Source of the DNA: Rhodococcus opacus B4
GTDB lineage: Bacteria > Actinomycetota > Actinomycetes > Mycobacteriales > Mycobacteriaceae
Direction: 5' to 3'
NCBI RefSeq assembly: GCF_000010805.1
Contig: NC_012522.1
Location: forward strand, 1,612,001 to 1,676,000
DNA: 64,000 nt
Below, in pieces: positions 53,345 through 62,530 of this stretch (positions are counted from its first letter, which is position 1; each line of letters starts with the position of its first letter). A model generated the notes under the pieces. The model was given only the letters and a program-made list of their open reading frames with translations, searched no databases and was not told the DNA's origin. Position numbers and translations under genes: made by a program.

Positions 53345-54850
53345 CTAGCCGTTGTCGAACCACCCCGCCGCCGTGGGCGAGGTGTTGTGCCAGATGTGTT
53401 TGGTCTCCTGGTATTCCGCCAGACCGGCGGGGCCGAGTTCGCGCCCGTTCCCCGACATCTTGAACCCGCCCCACTCGGCGGCCGCGGTGTAGTAACCGAA
53501 GTCGTTGAGCCACACCGTTCCGTGGCGCAGACCGCGCACCATGCGCTCGCCCCGGGCACTGTCGGCGGTCCGGACGCCTGCGGCGAGTCCGTACTCGGTG
53601 TCGTTGCCCAGCCGCAGCGCCTCCTCTTCCGTGGTGAAACGCTCGACCGTGAGGATCGGCCCGAACGTCTCCTCCTGCACGATCCGCATGGTGCGGTCGC
53701 AGTGGTCGAAGATGGTGGGCAGGTAGAAACTTCCGTTCGCCAGCGCGGGATCAGAGGGCCGGGCTCCCCCGGTCACCAGCCGGGCGCCCTCGGAGCGTCC
53801 GAGTTCCACGTATCTCTCCACCTTCTCCCGGTGGGCCTCGGACACCAGCGGGCCCGTTCGGCTCGCCGGGTCGAGTCCGTTGCCCATCCGGATCTTCTCC
53901 GCCCGTGCAGCGAGCGCGGCGACGAACCGATCGGCGATGGATTCCTCGATGATCAGCCGGGTTCCCGCCGAGCACACCTGACCGGAGTGCAGGAACACTC
54001 CCGTGAGCACCTGGTCGACGGAGTCGTCTCCGTCCGCGTCGGCGAAGACGATGTGCGGATTCTTGCCACCGAGTTCCACGGCCACCTTGGTGACGTTCTC
54101 TGCCGCGGTCTGGAGGATGACGCGTCCGGTGGCCAGCCCGCCGGTGAAGGAGACGAAGTCGACGTCGGGTGTTCCCGTGAGTGCGGCGCCCAGGACGGCG
54201 CCGCTACCCTGCACGAGGTTCACCACCCCGGCCGGGACACCGGCTTCGGCGATCAGCGTGGTGAAGGCGATGGTGCTGAGGGGGGTCACCTCGCTCGGTT
54301 TGAGGACCATCGTGCACCCGGCCGCGAGGGCGGGCGCCACCTTCCACGAGATCTGCAGCAGCGGGTAGTTCCACGGCGCGATGAGCACGCACACACCGAT
54401 CGGTTCGCGCACCACCCGGCTGATCACGTCGGGACGGCCGACGTCCACCAGACGGTCCGCTTCGACCGCGGCGAGTTGCGCGTAATACCGGAACACCGAC
54501 ACCACGTCGTCGATGTCGATCCTGCTCTCCTCCAGAGTTTTTCCGGTGTCGAGCGTCTCGATGCGCGCCAGCGTCTCCTTGTCGCGTTCGAGCAGATCGG
54601 CGATCCGCGCGACGATCGCGGTGCGCTCGGCGACGGGCGTGTGCGGCCAGGTGCCCTCGTCGAACGCCGCACGGGCCGCGGCGACAGCGCGGGTGGCGTC
54701 GTCCGGGGAGGCCTCGTCGACGGTGGCGACCAACGACCCGTCGGCCGGATTGATGCAGTCCCGGGTCTCGCCGGAGCTGGAGCGGATCCACCGTCCGTCG
54801 ACGAACAGCCCCGTGTTCAGAAGGTCATCGATCGACTGGTCCCGCATCAC
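53345..54850 (-). CDS. Aldehyde dehydrogenase, betaine-aldehyde type
   Basis: The product has 501 residues, with start codons GTG 54848-54850 and ATG 54845-54847 adjacent and GGAG upstream of both. 'IAPWNYPLLQISWKVAPALAAGCTMVLKPSEVTP', 'VSFTGGLATGR', Glu in 'VELGGKNP' near 258 and catalytic Cys near 291 in 'HSGQVCSAGTR' show a complete NAD(P) aldehyde dehydrogenase. With the choline-oxidase-like GMC enzyme and permease downstream it would complete choline to glycine betaine. No BetI-type regulator is next to it. The promoter must be in the 229-base gap to the divergent aldo/keto reductase. Confidence 0.9.
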   Translation of the reverse strand: MMRDQSIDDLLNTGLFVDGRWIRSSSGETRDCINPADGSLVATVDEASPDDATRAVAAARAAFDEGTWPHTPVAERTAIVARIADLLERDKETLARIETLDTGKTLEESRIDIDDVVSVFRYYAQLAAVEADRLVDVGRPDVISRVVREPIGVCVLIAPWNYPLLQISWKVAPALAAGCTMVLKPSEVTPLSTIAFTTLIAEAGVPAGVVNLVQGSGAVLGAALTGTPDVDFVSFTGGLATGRVILQTAAENVTKVAVELGGKNPHIVFADADGDDSVDQVLTGVFLHSGQVCSAGTRLIIEESIADRFVAALAARAEKIRMGNGLDPASRTGPLVSEAHREKVERYVELGRSEGARLVTGGARPSDPALANGSFYLPTIFDHCDRTMRIVQEETFGPILTVERFTTEEEALRLGNDTEYGLAAGVRTADSARGERMVRGLRHGTVWLNDFGYYTAAAEWGGFKMSGNGRELGPAGLAEYQETKHIWHNTSPTAAGWFDNG

Positions 54851-55079
54851 TCAACTCCGTGTCTCGCCGGAACGAACGCACCCCCTCCACGGTATGCCGT
54901 CGGAGTCGCGGTGGGCGGGGTTCGATCACACATGTCCGATTCCGGGTGTCCCGCAAAACAGGGCGTTCGGTAGTCGGACGCACGTTCGCTACGCGGCTGC
55001 GATAGCGTGGTCAGCCGAACTCGTCGCCCCTTCCCGCACAAACGCACACCAAGACAGCACACCAAGAAACGGAGCACCC
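54851..55079. other. 229-base divergent intergenic region
   Basis: This is the largest gene-free stretch in the window. It must contain promoters for the aldehyde dehydrogenase operon (minus) and the aldo/keto reductase (plus). A possible reductase promoter is TTCGCT (about 54986) with GATAGCGT about 17 bases on. I see no convincing long palindrome, hairpin terminator or structured RNA. Confidence 0.5.
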
Positions 55080-56027
55080 GTGGTCGCGATCGGCACGTCG
55101 GATCTGGACATCTTTCCCCTGGCCCTCGGTGGCAACACCTTCGGCTGGACCAGTGACGAACCGGCGTCGTTCGACATCCTCGACGCGTTCGCCGCGGGCG
55201 GCGGCAACTTCGTCGACACGGCGGACTCGTACTCGGCGTTCGCCGACGGCAACTCCGGCGGCGAGTCCGAGACCGTCCTCGGAAACTGGATGGCCTCCCG
55301 CCACAACCGGGACCACATCGTGATCGCCACCAAGGTCAGCCAGCACCCGGAGTTCAAGGGCCTGGCCCCCGCCAACGTGCGGGCAGCGGCGGAGGCGTCC
55401 CTGAAGCGGCTGCAGACCGACTACATCGACGTGTACTACGCGCACTTCGACGACGCCGACACTCCCCTCGTCGACACGCTCGGCGCATTCGACAAACTGG
55501 TCCGAGACGGACTCGTCCGGCACGTCGCCATCTCCAACTACTCGCCCGAACGCATCCGCGAGTGGCTGTCGCTGACGGCCGAGCACGGTTTCGCCGCGCC
55601 GATCGCGCTCCAGCCGCACTACAACCTGGTGCACCGCCACGACTACGAACCCGAGGTGGCCGCGCTCGCGACCGAGAACGGACTGGGTGTCTTCCCGTAC
55701 TACTCACTCGCCGCGGGTTTCCTCGCGGGCAAGTACCGCACCCGGGCCGACCTGGACGGTCAGCCCCGCCAGCGGATGGCGACCCGCTACTTCTCCGACT
55801 CCGGTCTCGCCGTCGTCGACGCCCTCGCCGAGATCGCCGACGCGCACTCGGCGGAGATCTCCACCATCGCCCTCGCGTGGCTGCTGACCCGGCCCGGCAT
55901 CACCGCACCGATCGCGAGTGCGAGCCGCCTCGAACAGCTTCCCGCGCTGCTCGACGCCCCGACGGTGACGCTGACCGCGTCCGAGATCAGCCGGCTCACG
56001 ACGCTCTCGGACGCGATCGGGGCCTGA
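55080..56027 (+). CDS. Aldo/keto reductase, YdhF/Tas-like
   Basis: The product has 315 residues from GTG 55080 with GGAG at 55071-55074; there is no ATG nearby. Active-site residues are visible: 'NFVDTADSYSAF' (Asp, Tyr), 'HIVIATKVS' (Lys) and 'DVYYAHFDDADTPL' (His). 'LVRHVAISNYSPERI' and 'LQPHYNLVHR' place it in the AKR11/12-like bacterial group. It would reduce an unknown carbonyl with NADPH. It stands alone, divergent from the choline-type operon, and converges with the phosphatase gene two bases after its stop. Confidence 0.87.
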   Translation: MVAIGTSDLDIFPLALGGNTFGWTSDEPASFDILDAFAAGGGNFVDTADSYSAFADGNSGGESETVLGNWMASRHNRDHIVIATKVSQHPEFKGLAPANVRAAAEASLKRLQTDYIDVYYAHFDDADTPLVDTLGAFDKLVRDGLVRHVAISNYSPERIREWLSLTAEHGFAAPIALQPHYNLVHRHDYEPEVAALATENGLGVFPYYSLAAGFLAGKYRTRADLDGQPRQRMATRYFSDSGLAVVDALAEIADAHSAEISTIALAWLLTRPGITAPIASASRLEQLPALLDAPTVTLTASEISRLTTLSDAIGA

Positions 56028-56029
56028 CC

Positions 56030-56947
56030 TCAGCCGACCAGCTTGCTCCGTAGCCGGTCGACCGTCGCCGAACTCAGACCCAGCCCGTCGGTGAGGTAGC
56101 GGTCGACCGTGCCGTACTGCTCCGTGAGCCGGCCGAGCCCGGCCTCGAGGTAGCTGCGGTCGACGCCAAGCAGCGGCTGATAGATCTTCGCCACCGCCTC
56201 GCCGCGGCTGGCGGCGATCTGGTCGTACGTGACCTTCATCGACGCGGCGGTGTATTCGTTGGTGAGCAGATAGTCGTCGAAGATGGTGTCCTGCGAAACC
56301 CCGGCGATGGACAGCAGCAGTGCGGACGCCCAGCCGGTGCGATCCTTGCCCGCGGTGCAGTGGAAGATCTGCGGTCCGTCGGTGTCGGCCAGTGATGTCA
56401 GGAGTTGCGCGAACCCGGCCCGGGTCGCCGCGTCGTCGACGAAGCTGCGGTTCATCTGCTGCATGAACGCGACGGCGTCGGCGGGCGACTTCAACTGTGC
56501 GACAGCGGCACCCAGGTCACCCGACAGGATCGGGATGCCGAGATACCGCGGTCCGGCGGGGAGCCGGTCGGGCTTCGCGGCCACCTCTTCGACGGTCCGC
56601 ACGTCGTACACCGCGGTCAGCCCGAGCCCGGTGAGGACGGCGAGATCCTGATCGTTCGGGACCAGTGCGTTCGAACGGTAGAACAGTCCTCGCGTGACGT
56701 GTCCCCCGCGGGCGGTCGCGTACCCCCGGCCCGATCCGCCGACGTCGCGGAAGTTGTCGACCGACGCCAGTCGCGGCGTCTCGACGACCGGGCCCGCGCT
56801 CCCGAAATCGGACGAACCGAAATCCGGGAGGCTGATTCCGGGCAGCGAGAACGGGTCCGCCGAAGCGAGCGCCGGCGCGCCGAGACCCGCGAACAGGACG
56901 CTGCCGGTGATCAGCACCGCGGCGGTGGAAGTGACACGTCGAGACAT
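56030..56947 (-). CDS. Secreted tyrosine-protein phosphatase (PtpB-like)
   Basis: The product has 305 residues from ATG 56945-56947, preceded by AAAGG. An upstream in-frame start would spoil the signal peptide. Residues 1-30 form an Ala-rich signal sequence with likely cleavage after 'ALASA'. The catalytic P-loop is 'HCTAGKDRTGW' near 195-205 (C-x5-R), and 'NFRDVGGSGRGYATARGGHVTRGLFYRSNAL' is the N-terminal block of the MptpB/Tyr-phosphatase-like family. The mycobacterial homologue is exported and triple-specific; the substrate here is unknown. Confidence 0.88.
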   Translation of the reverse strand: MSRRVTSTAAVLITGSVLFAGLGAPALASADPFSLPGISLPDFGSSDFGSAGPVVETPRLASVDNFRDVGGSGRGYATARGGHVTRGLFYRSNALVPNDQDLAVLTGLGLTAVYDVRTVEEVAAKPDRLPAGPRYLGIPILSGDLGAAVAQLKSPADAVAFMQQMNRSFVDDAATRAGFAQLLTSLADTDGPQIFHCTAGKDRTGWASALLLSIAGVSQDTIFDDYLLTNEYTAASMKVTYDQIAASRGEAVAKIYQPLLGVDRSYLEAGLGRLTEQYGTVDRYLTDGLGLSSATVDRLRSKLVG

Positions 56948-57165
56948 GGGAAGCCTTTCGATGGTCTGTCGGAGAGATCCGCCCGTCCGGCATGTCCGGA
57001 ACGTCAGCGGGTAACCCACATCACAGTGGTCCGGCGTTTCCCGTGGCTACGAGTTGTTCCGATCACCGGGAGAACCCGTTTCCCACGGGGGCCGCCCACA
57101 GCAGACTCGGGCCGTCGGCAGGCGAGGTGCCCGGCGAACGGAACTTTTCGAGGACGAGGATGTGA

Positions 57166-57948
<783 letters not shown>

Positions 57949-57983
57949 CATCGAATTCGACAGCCACACGAGGAGCACAGACG

Positions 57984-58775
57984 ATGAATCGATTCGACAA
58001 CCGGCGGATCCTGGTGACCGGCGCTGCGTCGGGTATCGGCCAGGCCACCGCCCTCCGCCTGCTCGAGGAAGGCGGCACCGTCGTCGCGGCCGACGTGTCC
58101 GAGGACGGTCTCGCGCGGACCACGGAACTCGCCGAAGCGGCAGGCACGGCGGGGCGCCTCAGCGTCGCCGCCATCGACATCGGCGACGAGACGTCCGTCG
58201 TCGACGGTGTGCAGCGCAGCGTCGAGAACCTGGGCGGACTGGACGTGCTCGTGAACGCCGCGGGCATCCTCCGCGCCTCACACACCCATGAGACGTCACT
58301 GGACCTGTGGAATCAGGTGATCGGGATCAACCTCACCGGCACCTTCCTCATGGTTCGCGAATGCCTGCCCGCACTGCTGCGGAACGAGCGCAGCGTGGTC
58401 GTCAACTTCAGTTCCACGTCCGCCGCGTTCGCGCACCCCTACATGGCCGCATACGCCGCGAGCAAGGGCGGCATCCAGTCGTTCACCCACGCGCTGGCAC
58501 TCGAATACGGCAAGCAGGGTCTGCGCGCCGTCGGTGTCGCCCCCGGCAGCATCAAGACCGGAATCACCGACGCCACGTCCGGATACGTGCCTTCCGACGC
58601 CGATTGGGGCCTGTTCGCCAAGCTGTCGCCCATCCTTCCCACCACCCTGGAATCGGGTGGCGCGGCCATGGGCGGACCCGAGCAGGTCGCCGGAGTCGTC
58701 GCCATGCTCGCCTCCGACGACGGCGCATTCGTCACCGGAACCGAGATCCGCATCGACGGCGGCACCCACGCCTGA
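57984..58775 (+). CDS. Short-chain dehydrogenase, FabG-like
   Basis: The product has 263 residues from ATG 57984 with AGGAG at 57971-57975. 'VTGAASGIGQATALRLLEEG', 'VNAAGILRASHTHET', 'VNFSSTSAAFAHPYMAAYAASKGG' (Ser, Tyr, Lys) and the end 'FVTGTEIRIDGGTHA' define the family. Asp after the second strand suggests NAD(H). It is likely co-transcribed with the SDR upstream. No substrate can be inferred. Confidence 0.87.
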   Translation: MNRFDNRRILVTGAASGIGQATALRLLEEGGTVVAADVSEDGLARTTELAEAAGTAGRLSVAAIDIGDETSVVDGVQRSVENLGGLDVLVNAAGILRASHTHETSLDLWNQVIGINLTGTFLMVRECLPALLRNERSVVVNFSSTSAAFAHPYMAAYAASKGGIQSFTHALALEYGKQGLRAVGVAPGSIKTGITDATSGYVPSDADWGLFAKLSPILPTTLESGGAAMGGPEQVAGVVAMLASDDGAFVTGTEIRIDGGTHA

Positions 58776-58823
58776 CCCGGCAAACCGTGCGTCAGCGACG
58801 GCGGCGGCACGTACGTTGGACTC

Positions 58824-59636
58824 ATGAGTCTCCCCACTCCTGCCGCCGATCGCACCGCGCTCGTCACCGGAGCCTCGTCCGGGATCGGCACGGCCCTCAG
58901 CCGTGAACTCAGCCGCCGCGGCCACCAGGTCGTGCTCGTCGCCCGGCGGGCCGAGAAGTTGGAGGAACTGGCCACCGAACTGCGGGCCGCGGGCGGTCGG
59001 GCGCACGTGCTGGGCGCCGATCTCTCCGACCGCTCGGCCCGGGCGACCCTGCTCGACCGGGTCGGCGAACTCGGACTGACCCTGGACATCCTCGTCAACA
59101 ACGCCGGCCTGTCCACGCTCGGCCCGGTCGCCGCGTCCGACCCGGACGCCGAGATGAACATGATCGAGGTCGACGTGACGGCCGTCGCCGACCTGTGCAG
59201 CCGCGCCCTGCCAGGCATGGTGCAACGGCGCCGGGGAGCGATCCTCAACGTCGCGTCCACGGCCGCGTTCCAGCCGCTGCCCGGGCAAGCTGCCTACGCC
59301 GCAGGCAAGGCCTTCGTCCTTTCCTACACCGAGAGCCTCACCGGCGAGCTGAAGGGCACCGGCGTCACGGCGACCGCCCTCTGCCCCGGACCCGTCGACA
59401 CCGGATTCGGCGAGACAGCCGGCTTCGCGAAGGAGGACGCCGAAGCCGCACTGCCCAGCTTCATGTGGGAGAGCCCCGAATCCGTGGCCAGGACCGGAAT
59501 CGACGGCCTCGACAAGGGGCACATGATCGCCATCCCCGGCCTCGCGAATCGCGCCGCTTCCGTGTTCGCCCACCTCGCGCCGAACAAACTCCTCGTCCCC
59601 GTCCTGGCCAGCCGCCATCCCGGTTTGCGGACGTAA
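58824..59636 (+). CDS. Short-chain dehydrogenase, DltE/YqjQ-like
   Basis: The product has 270 residues. 'VTGASSGIGTALSRELSRRGHQVVLVARR' has Arg residues after the second strand, which favours NADPH, unlike the two SDRs before it. 'NNAGLSTLGPVAASDP', 'NVASTAAFQPLPGQAAYAAGKAFVLSYTESL' and 'CPGPVDTGFGE' are typical of the DltE-like group. It lies 48 bases after the second SDR and may share its transcript. The physiological substrate is unknown. Confidence 0.87.
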   Translation: MSLPTPAADRTALVTGASSGIGTALSRELSRRGHQVVLVARRAEKLEELATELRAAGGRAHVLGADLSDRSARATLLDRVGELGLTLDILVNNAGLSTLGPVAASDPDAEMNMIEVDVTAVADLCSRALPGMVQRRRGAILNVASTAAFQPLPGQAAYAAGKAFVLSYTESLTGELKGTGVTATALCPGPVDTGFGETAGFAKEDAEAALPSFMWESPESVARTGIDGLDKGHMIAIPGLANRAASVFAHLAPNKLLVPVLASRHPGLRT

Positions 59637-59670
59637 GTATCGGCCACCGGTTTACTGTGGCCTGGTGGAG

Positions 59671-60081
59671 ATGACTACCGCTACTCGCCGATTCGCACAG
59701 TTCACCGCGACCGTGGCCGTCGCCGCCGCCGCCCTTCTCGGGAGCGCCGGTGTGGCCGCCGCCGACGAATGGCCGCCGGTACCCACCGAGCCCAGCCCGG
59801 TCGCGCCGTTCGACAACCAGAACTTCCTCACCCCCACCGATCTCGACTATTGGAATCCGCTCGTCAGCGCAAATCGGATCACCTCGCCGTTCGGAACCGC
59901 CAACCGCATCGTCTGCACCGGATTCCACGGCGTGCTGCTCGACTGCTGGCAAGCCGATCAGAACGGTCAACCACACAAACTCGTCAAGTTGTCCATGGAC
60001 TTCCCCGGATCGCTCGGCGCCACCCTCCCCGGCGGAGGTCCCGGACACTTCGTCTACCCGGGCTTCATTCCGGGTATCTGA
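59671..60081 (+). CDS. Secreted protein of unknown function
   Basis: The product has 136 residues from ATG 59671; GTG 59665 two codons earlier is an equally weak alternative. A clear signal peptide (Arg-Arg, then 'FTATVAVAAAALLGSAGVAAA') ends near residue 30. The mature part has two Cys (in 'RIVCTGFHG' and 'LLDCWQAD') about 12 residues apart that could form a disulfide, and is rich in Pro, Asn and Gly. It resembles small exported proteins common in mycolic-acid bacteria. I do not recognise a named family. Confidence 0.72.
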   Translation: MTTATRRFAQFTATVAVAAAALLGSAGVAAADEWPPVPTEPSPVAPFDNQNFLTPTDLDYWNPLVSANRITSPFGTANRIVCTGFHGVLLDCWQADQNGQPHKLVKLSMDFPGSLGATLPGGGPGHFVYPGFIPGI

Positions 60082-60087
60082 ACCGGA

Positions 60088-60699
60088 CTACAAAGGTTCG
60101 CCCTCGACCCGTCCTGCGGGCAGCGTGCGGCCGCAGATCATCAGTGCGAGATCCTCGCCCGTTCCCCGTAATTCGGCGCCCGACCCGTACGACCACTCGA
60201 GGTCCGTCGCCCGCAGGCCGCGTCCCTCGATGTCGATGCCGAAATTCGAGTGCCCACCGCCCGCCGTGAGATCGTTGAGGACGACGCGCATCGTCTCCTC
60301 CGGCACTCGTCCCGAAACGCCGAGCGGCACGGTGGCGTCGAGACCGTGGATCACCACATGGTTGAGCGCGCCGTGATAGCCGCCGCCCGGCGGAGTCCAC
60401 CGGCGCATGATGTCCGAGCGCAGGTTGGCGACGAGTTCCGCCGTCGCCAATTCGGCGTCACTACGGGCTATCTCGTTGGACAGCCGGGTGAAATCGAACG
60501 CGCACTCGCGCAGACGCGCCATGAACTGATCCTCCGGGTAGCGCGCCGCCATGGTGACATGCGCGACCACTTCACGAATCCGCCAGCCCTCGCACAGCGA
60601 AGGCGTGTCCCATTCCGCATCCGAAATCCCGTCGAGGAGATCGGCCAGGGCCGAGAACTCGTTCGCAACCGCCCACTGCAGATCGCCGTCACCGGTCAT
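60088..60699 (-). CDS. Maleylpyruvate isomerase/DinB-like mycothiol-dependent family protein
   Basis: The product has 203 residues from ATG 60697-60699; ATG 60715-60717 is an alternative. 'LCEGWRIREVVAHVTMAARYP' (about 36-56) and 'GALNHVVIHGLDATVPLG' (about 108) supply the His residues of the DinB-like metal site, with His in place of the usual Glu in the second motif. Such proteins use mycothiol in isomerisation, dehalogenation or S-transfer. It is not in a pathway operon, so its reaction is open. Its promoter region is shared with the divergent HNH gene. Confidence 0.75.
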   Translation of the reverse strand: MTGDGDLQWAVANEFSALADLLDGISDAEWDTPSLCEGWRIREVVAHVTMAARYPEDQFMARLRECAFDFTRLSNEIARSDAELATAELVANLRSDIMRRWTPPGGGYHGALNHVVIHGLDATVPLGVSGRVPEETMRVVLNDLTAGGGHSNFGIDIEGRGLRATDLEWSYGSGAELRGTGEDLALMICGRTLPAGRVEGEPL

Positions 60700-60773
60700 C
60701 GCACCCAGCCCCCACATCTTTCTCGACGAGAGTTCCCACGCCCACCGTAGACCGAATCCCCCGAGTATTGCCT

Positions 60774-60811
60774 TGGTCGAACATGATTGATATGGTCGAA
60801 CATACATTCGA
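60774..60811. promoter_or_regulatory. LexA/SOS-like box upstream of the DUF222 HNH gene
   Basis: TCGAAC-ATAC-ATTCGA (60796-60811) differs by one base from the mycobacterial LexA consensus TCGAAC-N4-GTTCGA. The 11-mer TGGTCGAACAT occurs twice, at 60774-60784 and 60793-60803, 19 bases apart, so a second degenerate half-site lies upstream. Both precede the HNH gene. Several M. tuberculosis 13E12 genes are known to be LexA-controlled. Confidence 0.7.
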
Positions 60812-60832
60812 ATGACCTTGGGGGAGGTTGTT

Positions 60833-62122
60833 GTGGGGGAAGTGATGGCGGCGGATCTGGATGAGTTGCGTGCGTTCACGGCGCGGCTGCGATGCGTCGA
60901 GGCGGGTGGGGACGCCGGGTTGGGGATCGAGTGGCTCGATGCGATCGAGTCGTTGAAGTCGGTCGGGTGTGCGGTGCAGGCGGTGATCACCGACGGGGTC
61001 GCGACGAGTATTCGTGCGGATCGGAGGGCTCGGGGGTTGCCGCGATCCGAGTGGGGCCGCGGGATTGCGTCGCAGATTGCGTTGGCGCGCAGGGAATCCC
61101 CGAACCGTGGCGGCCGGCATCTCGGTTTCGCGCAGGCTCTGGTGCACGAGATGCCCCATACCCTCGCCCTGTTGCGGTCGGGCCGGTTGAACGAATGGCG
61201 CGCCACGTTGCTGGTACGCGAAACGGCGTGCCTGTCGGCCGCGGATCGGGGAAACGTGGACCGCCGGTTGTGTTCGGACCCGGCCACTCTCGACGGGGTC
61301 GGGGACCGCGGTCTGATCGCGCAGGCGAAAGCGTTGGCGGTGGAACTCGACGCCGCGTCCGTGGTGCGGCGGCATCGGAAGGCGGTGTCCGACCGTCGGG
61401 TCACGACCCGTCCGGCGCCGGATTCCATGGCGTATCTGAGCGTGCTGATGCCGGTCGAGCAGGCGGTGTGTTTGCAGGCGACGCTCGGCCGGGATGCGGA
61501 CAGCCTGATCGCCACCGGCAACAGTGGTGGTCGCACCCGCAGTCAGCTGATGGTGGACCTGTTGTTCGAACGCGGCACCGGAGTATCAGTGGCGTCGGGT
61601 GTGCCGGTGGCGGTGAACCTCGTGCTCTCGGACGAGACACTCCTGGCGGGCGGGCACGAGGCCGCGCAGCTGCAGGGGTTCGGGCCGGTGCCGGCGGGGA
61701 TCGCGCGGCGACTGGTGGCGGACGCCGTTGATGGTGACGTGGAGACGTCGTTGCGGCGGGTGTATTCGTGCCCGCAGTCGGGGGCGTTGACGGCGATGGA
61801 ATCGCCGTCGCGCACGTTCCCGAAGAGCCTGAGACAGCTGATCGACCTGCGGGACCGCACGTGCCGCACCCCGTGGTGTGATGCGCCGATCCGGCATCAC
61901 GACCACATTCGCTCCCGCCGAGAATCCGGTGCCACGACGGTGGACAACGGGTCCGGGCTGTGCGAGGCGTGCAACTACGCGAAGGAAGGCGACGGATGGA
62001 CCGCCCGACCGGTACACAACCCCGGCGGCACCCACCTCATCGACCTGGGCACCCCGACCGGGCACCACTACCGCTCGGCCGCGCCGCCGCTCCCGGACCC
62101 GGCGCATCTGCGCGCGTCATGA
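60833..62122 (+). CDS. DUF222/13E12-repeat HNH endonuclease
   Basis: The product is 429 residues from GTG 60833, chosen because GGGGGAGG (about 60820-60826) sits at the ideal distance. ATG 60812 would add seven residues and ATG 60845 would remove four. The DUF222 region covers most of the protein ('ADRRARGLPRSEWGRGIASQIALARRES', 'AQALVHEMPHTLALLRSGRLNEWRATLLVRET'). The C-terminal HNH nuclease reads 'LRDRTCRTPWCDAPIRHHDHIRSRRESG...NGSGLCEACNYAKE', with metal-binding Cys pairs and the HDH core intact. The family is multicopy in actinobacteria. The upstream SOS-like box suggests DNA-damage induction. It overlaps the convergent oxidoreductase gene by six bases. Confidence 0.88.
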   Translation: MGEVMAADLDELRAFTARLRCVEAGGDAGLGIEWLDAIESLKSVGCAVQAVITDGVATSIRADRRARGLPRSEWGRGIASQIALARRESPNRGGRHLGFAQALVHEMPHTLALLRSGRLNEWRATLLVRETACLSAADRGNVDRRLCSDPATLDGVGDRGLIAQAKALAVELDAASVVRRHRKAVSDRRVTTRPAPDSMAYLSVLMPVEQAVCLQATLGRDADSLIATGNSGGRTRSQLMVDLLFERGTGVSVASGVPVAVNLVLSDETLLAGGHEAAQLQGFGPVPAGIARRLVADAVDGDVETSLRRVYSCPQSGALTAMESPSRTFPKSLRQLIDLRDRTCRTPWCDAPIRHHDHIRSRRESGATTVDNGSGLCEACNYAKEGDGWTARPVHNPGGTHLIDLGTPTGHHYRSAAPPLPDPAHLRAS

Positions 62123-62530
62123 GGTGGTGGGGGTTACCCTCTCGGTCACCGGGGTGATCCGCAACAGCACACGTGGCTTCTGCCGACGCGCGAGGACGCG
62201 TTCGACGAACATGACGATCCGGTATTCCAGTCCGTACGCGTCCCGGATCGTGCCGGCCATCCTTCGGCTGATGGACTCGTCGGTGACGATCTCGGCCACT
62301 GCGGCAACCGGGTCGACCCCAGCGTCCACCTTTCCTCGCCGAGAGCACGGGCGAAGTTCGACGCTCCCGTTGTTGCGTAGCCGCTTCACCTTTCCACTTT
62401 CCTCCGGAGTGGTGACGATGAGAGCGTCGCCGTCACGCGCGATCCACACCGGCGTCGACACGGGCTCCCCGGACCGGCGGAACGTGGTGAGGGAGACGAA
62501 CGATTCGTCTCCCAGCGCAGTGAATGTCAC
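62117..62530 (-). CDS. PPOX-class F420-dependent oxidoreductase (Rv2061-like)
   Basis: The product has 137 residues from GTG 62528-62530. 'FVSLTTFRRSGEPVSTPVWIARDGDALIVTTPEESGKVKRLRNNGSVELRPCSRRGKV' is the split-barrel flavin/deazaflavin-binding core of the Rv2061-type PPOX family, which is predicted to use coenzyme F420. The start overlaps the stop of the upstream gene by four bases (GTGA at 62527-62530), so the two are translationally coupled. The substrate is unknown. Confidence 0.83.
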   Translation of the reverse strand: MTFTALGDESFVSLTTFRRSGEPVSTPVWIARDGDALIVTTPEESGKVKRLRNNGSVELRPCSRRGKVDAGVDPVAAVAEIVTDESISRRMAGTIRDAYGLEYRIVMFVERVLARRQKPRVLLRITPVTERVTPTTS

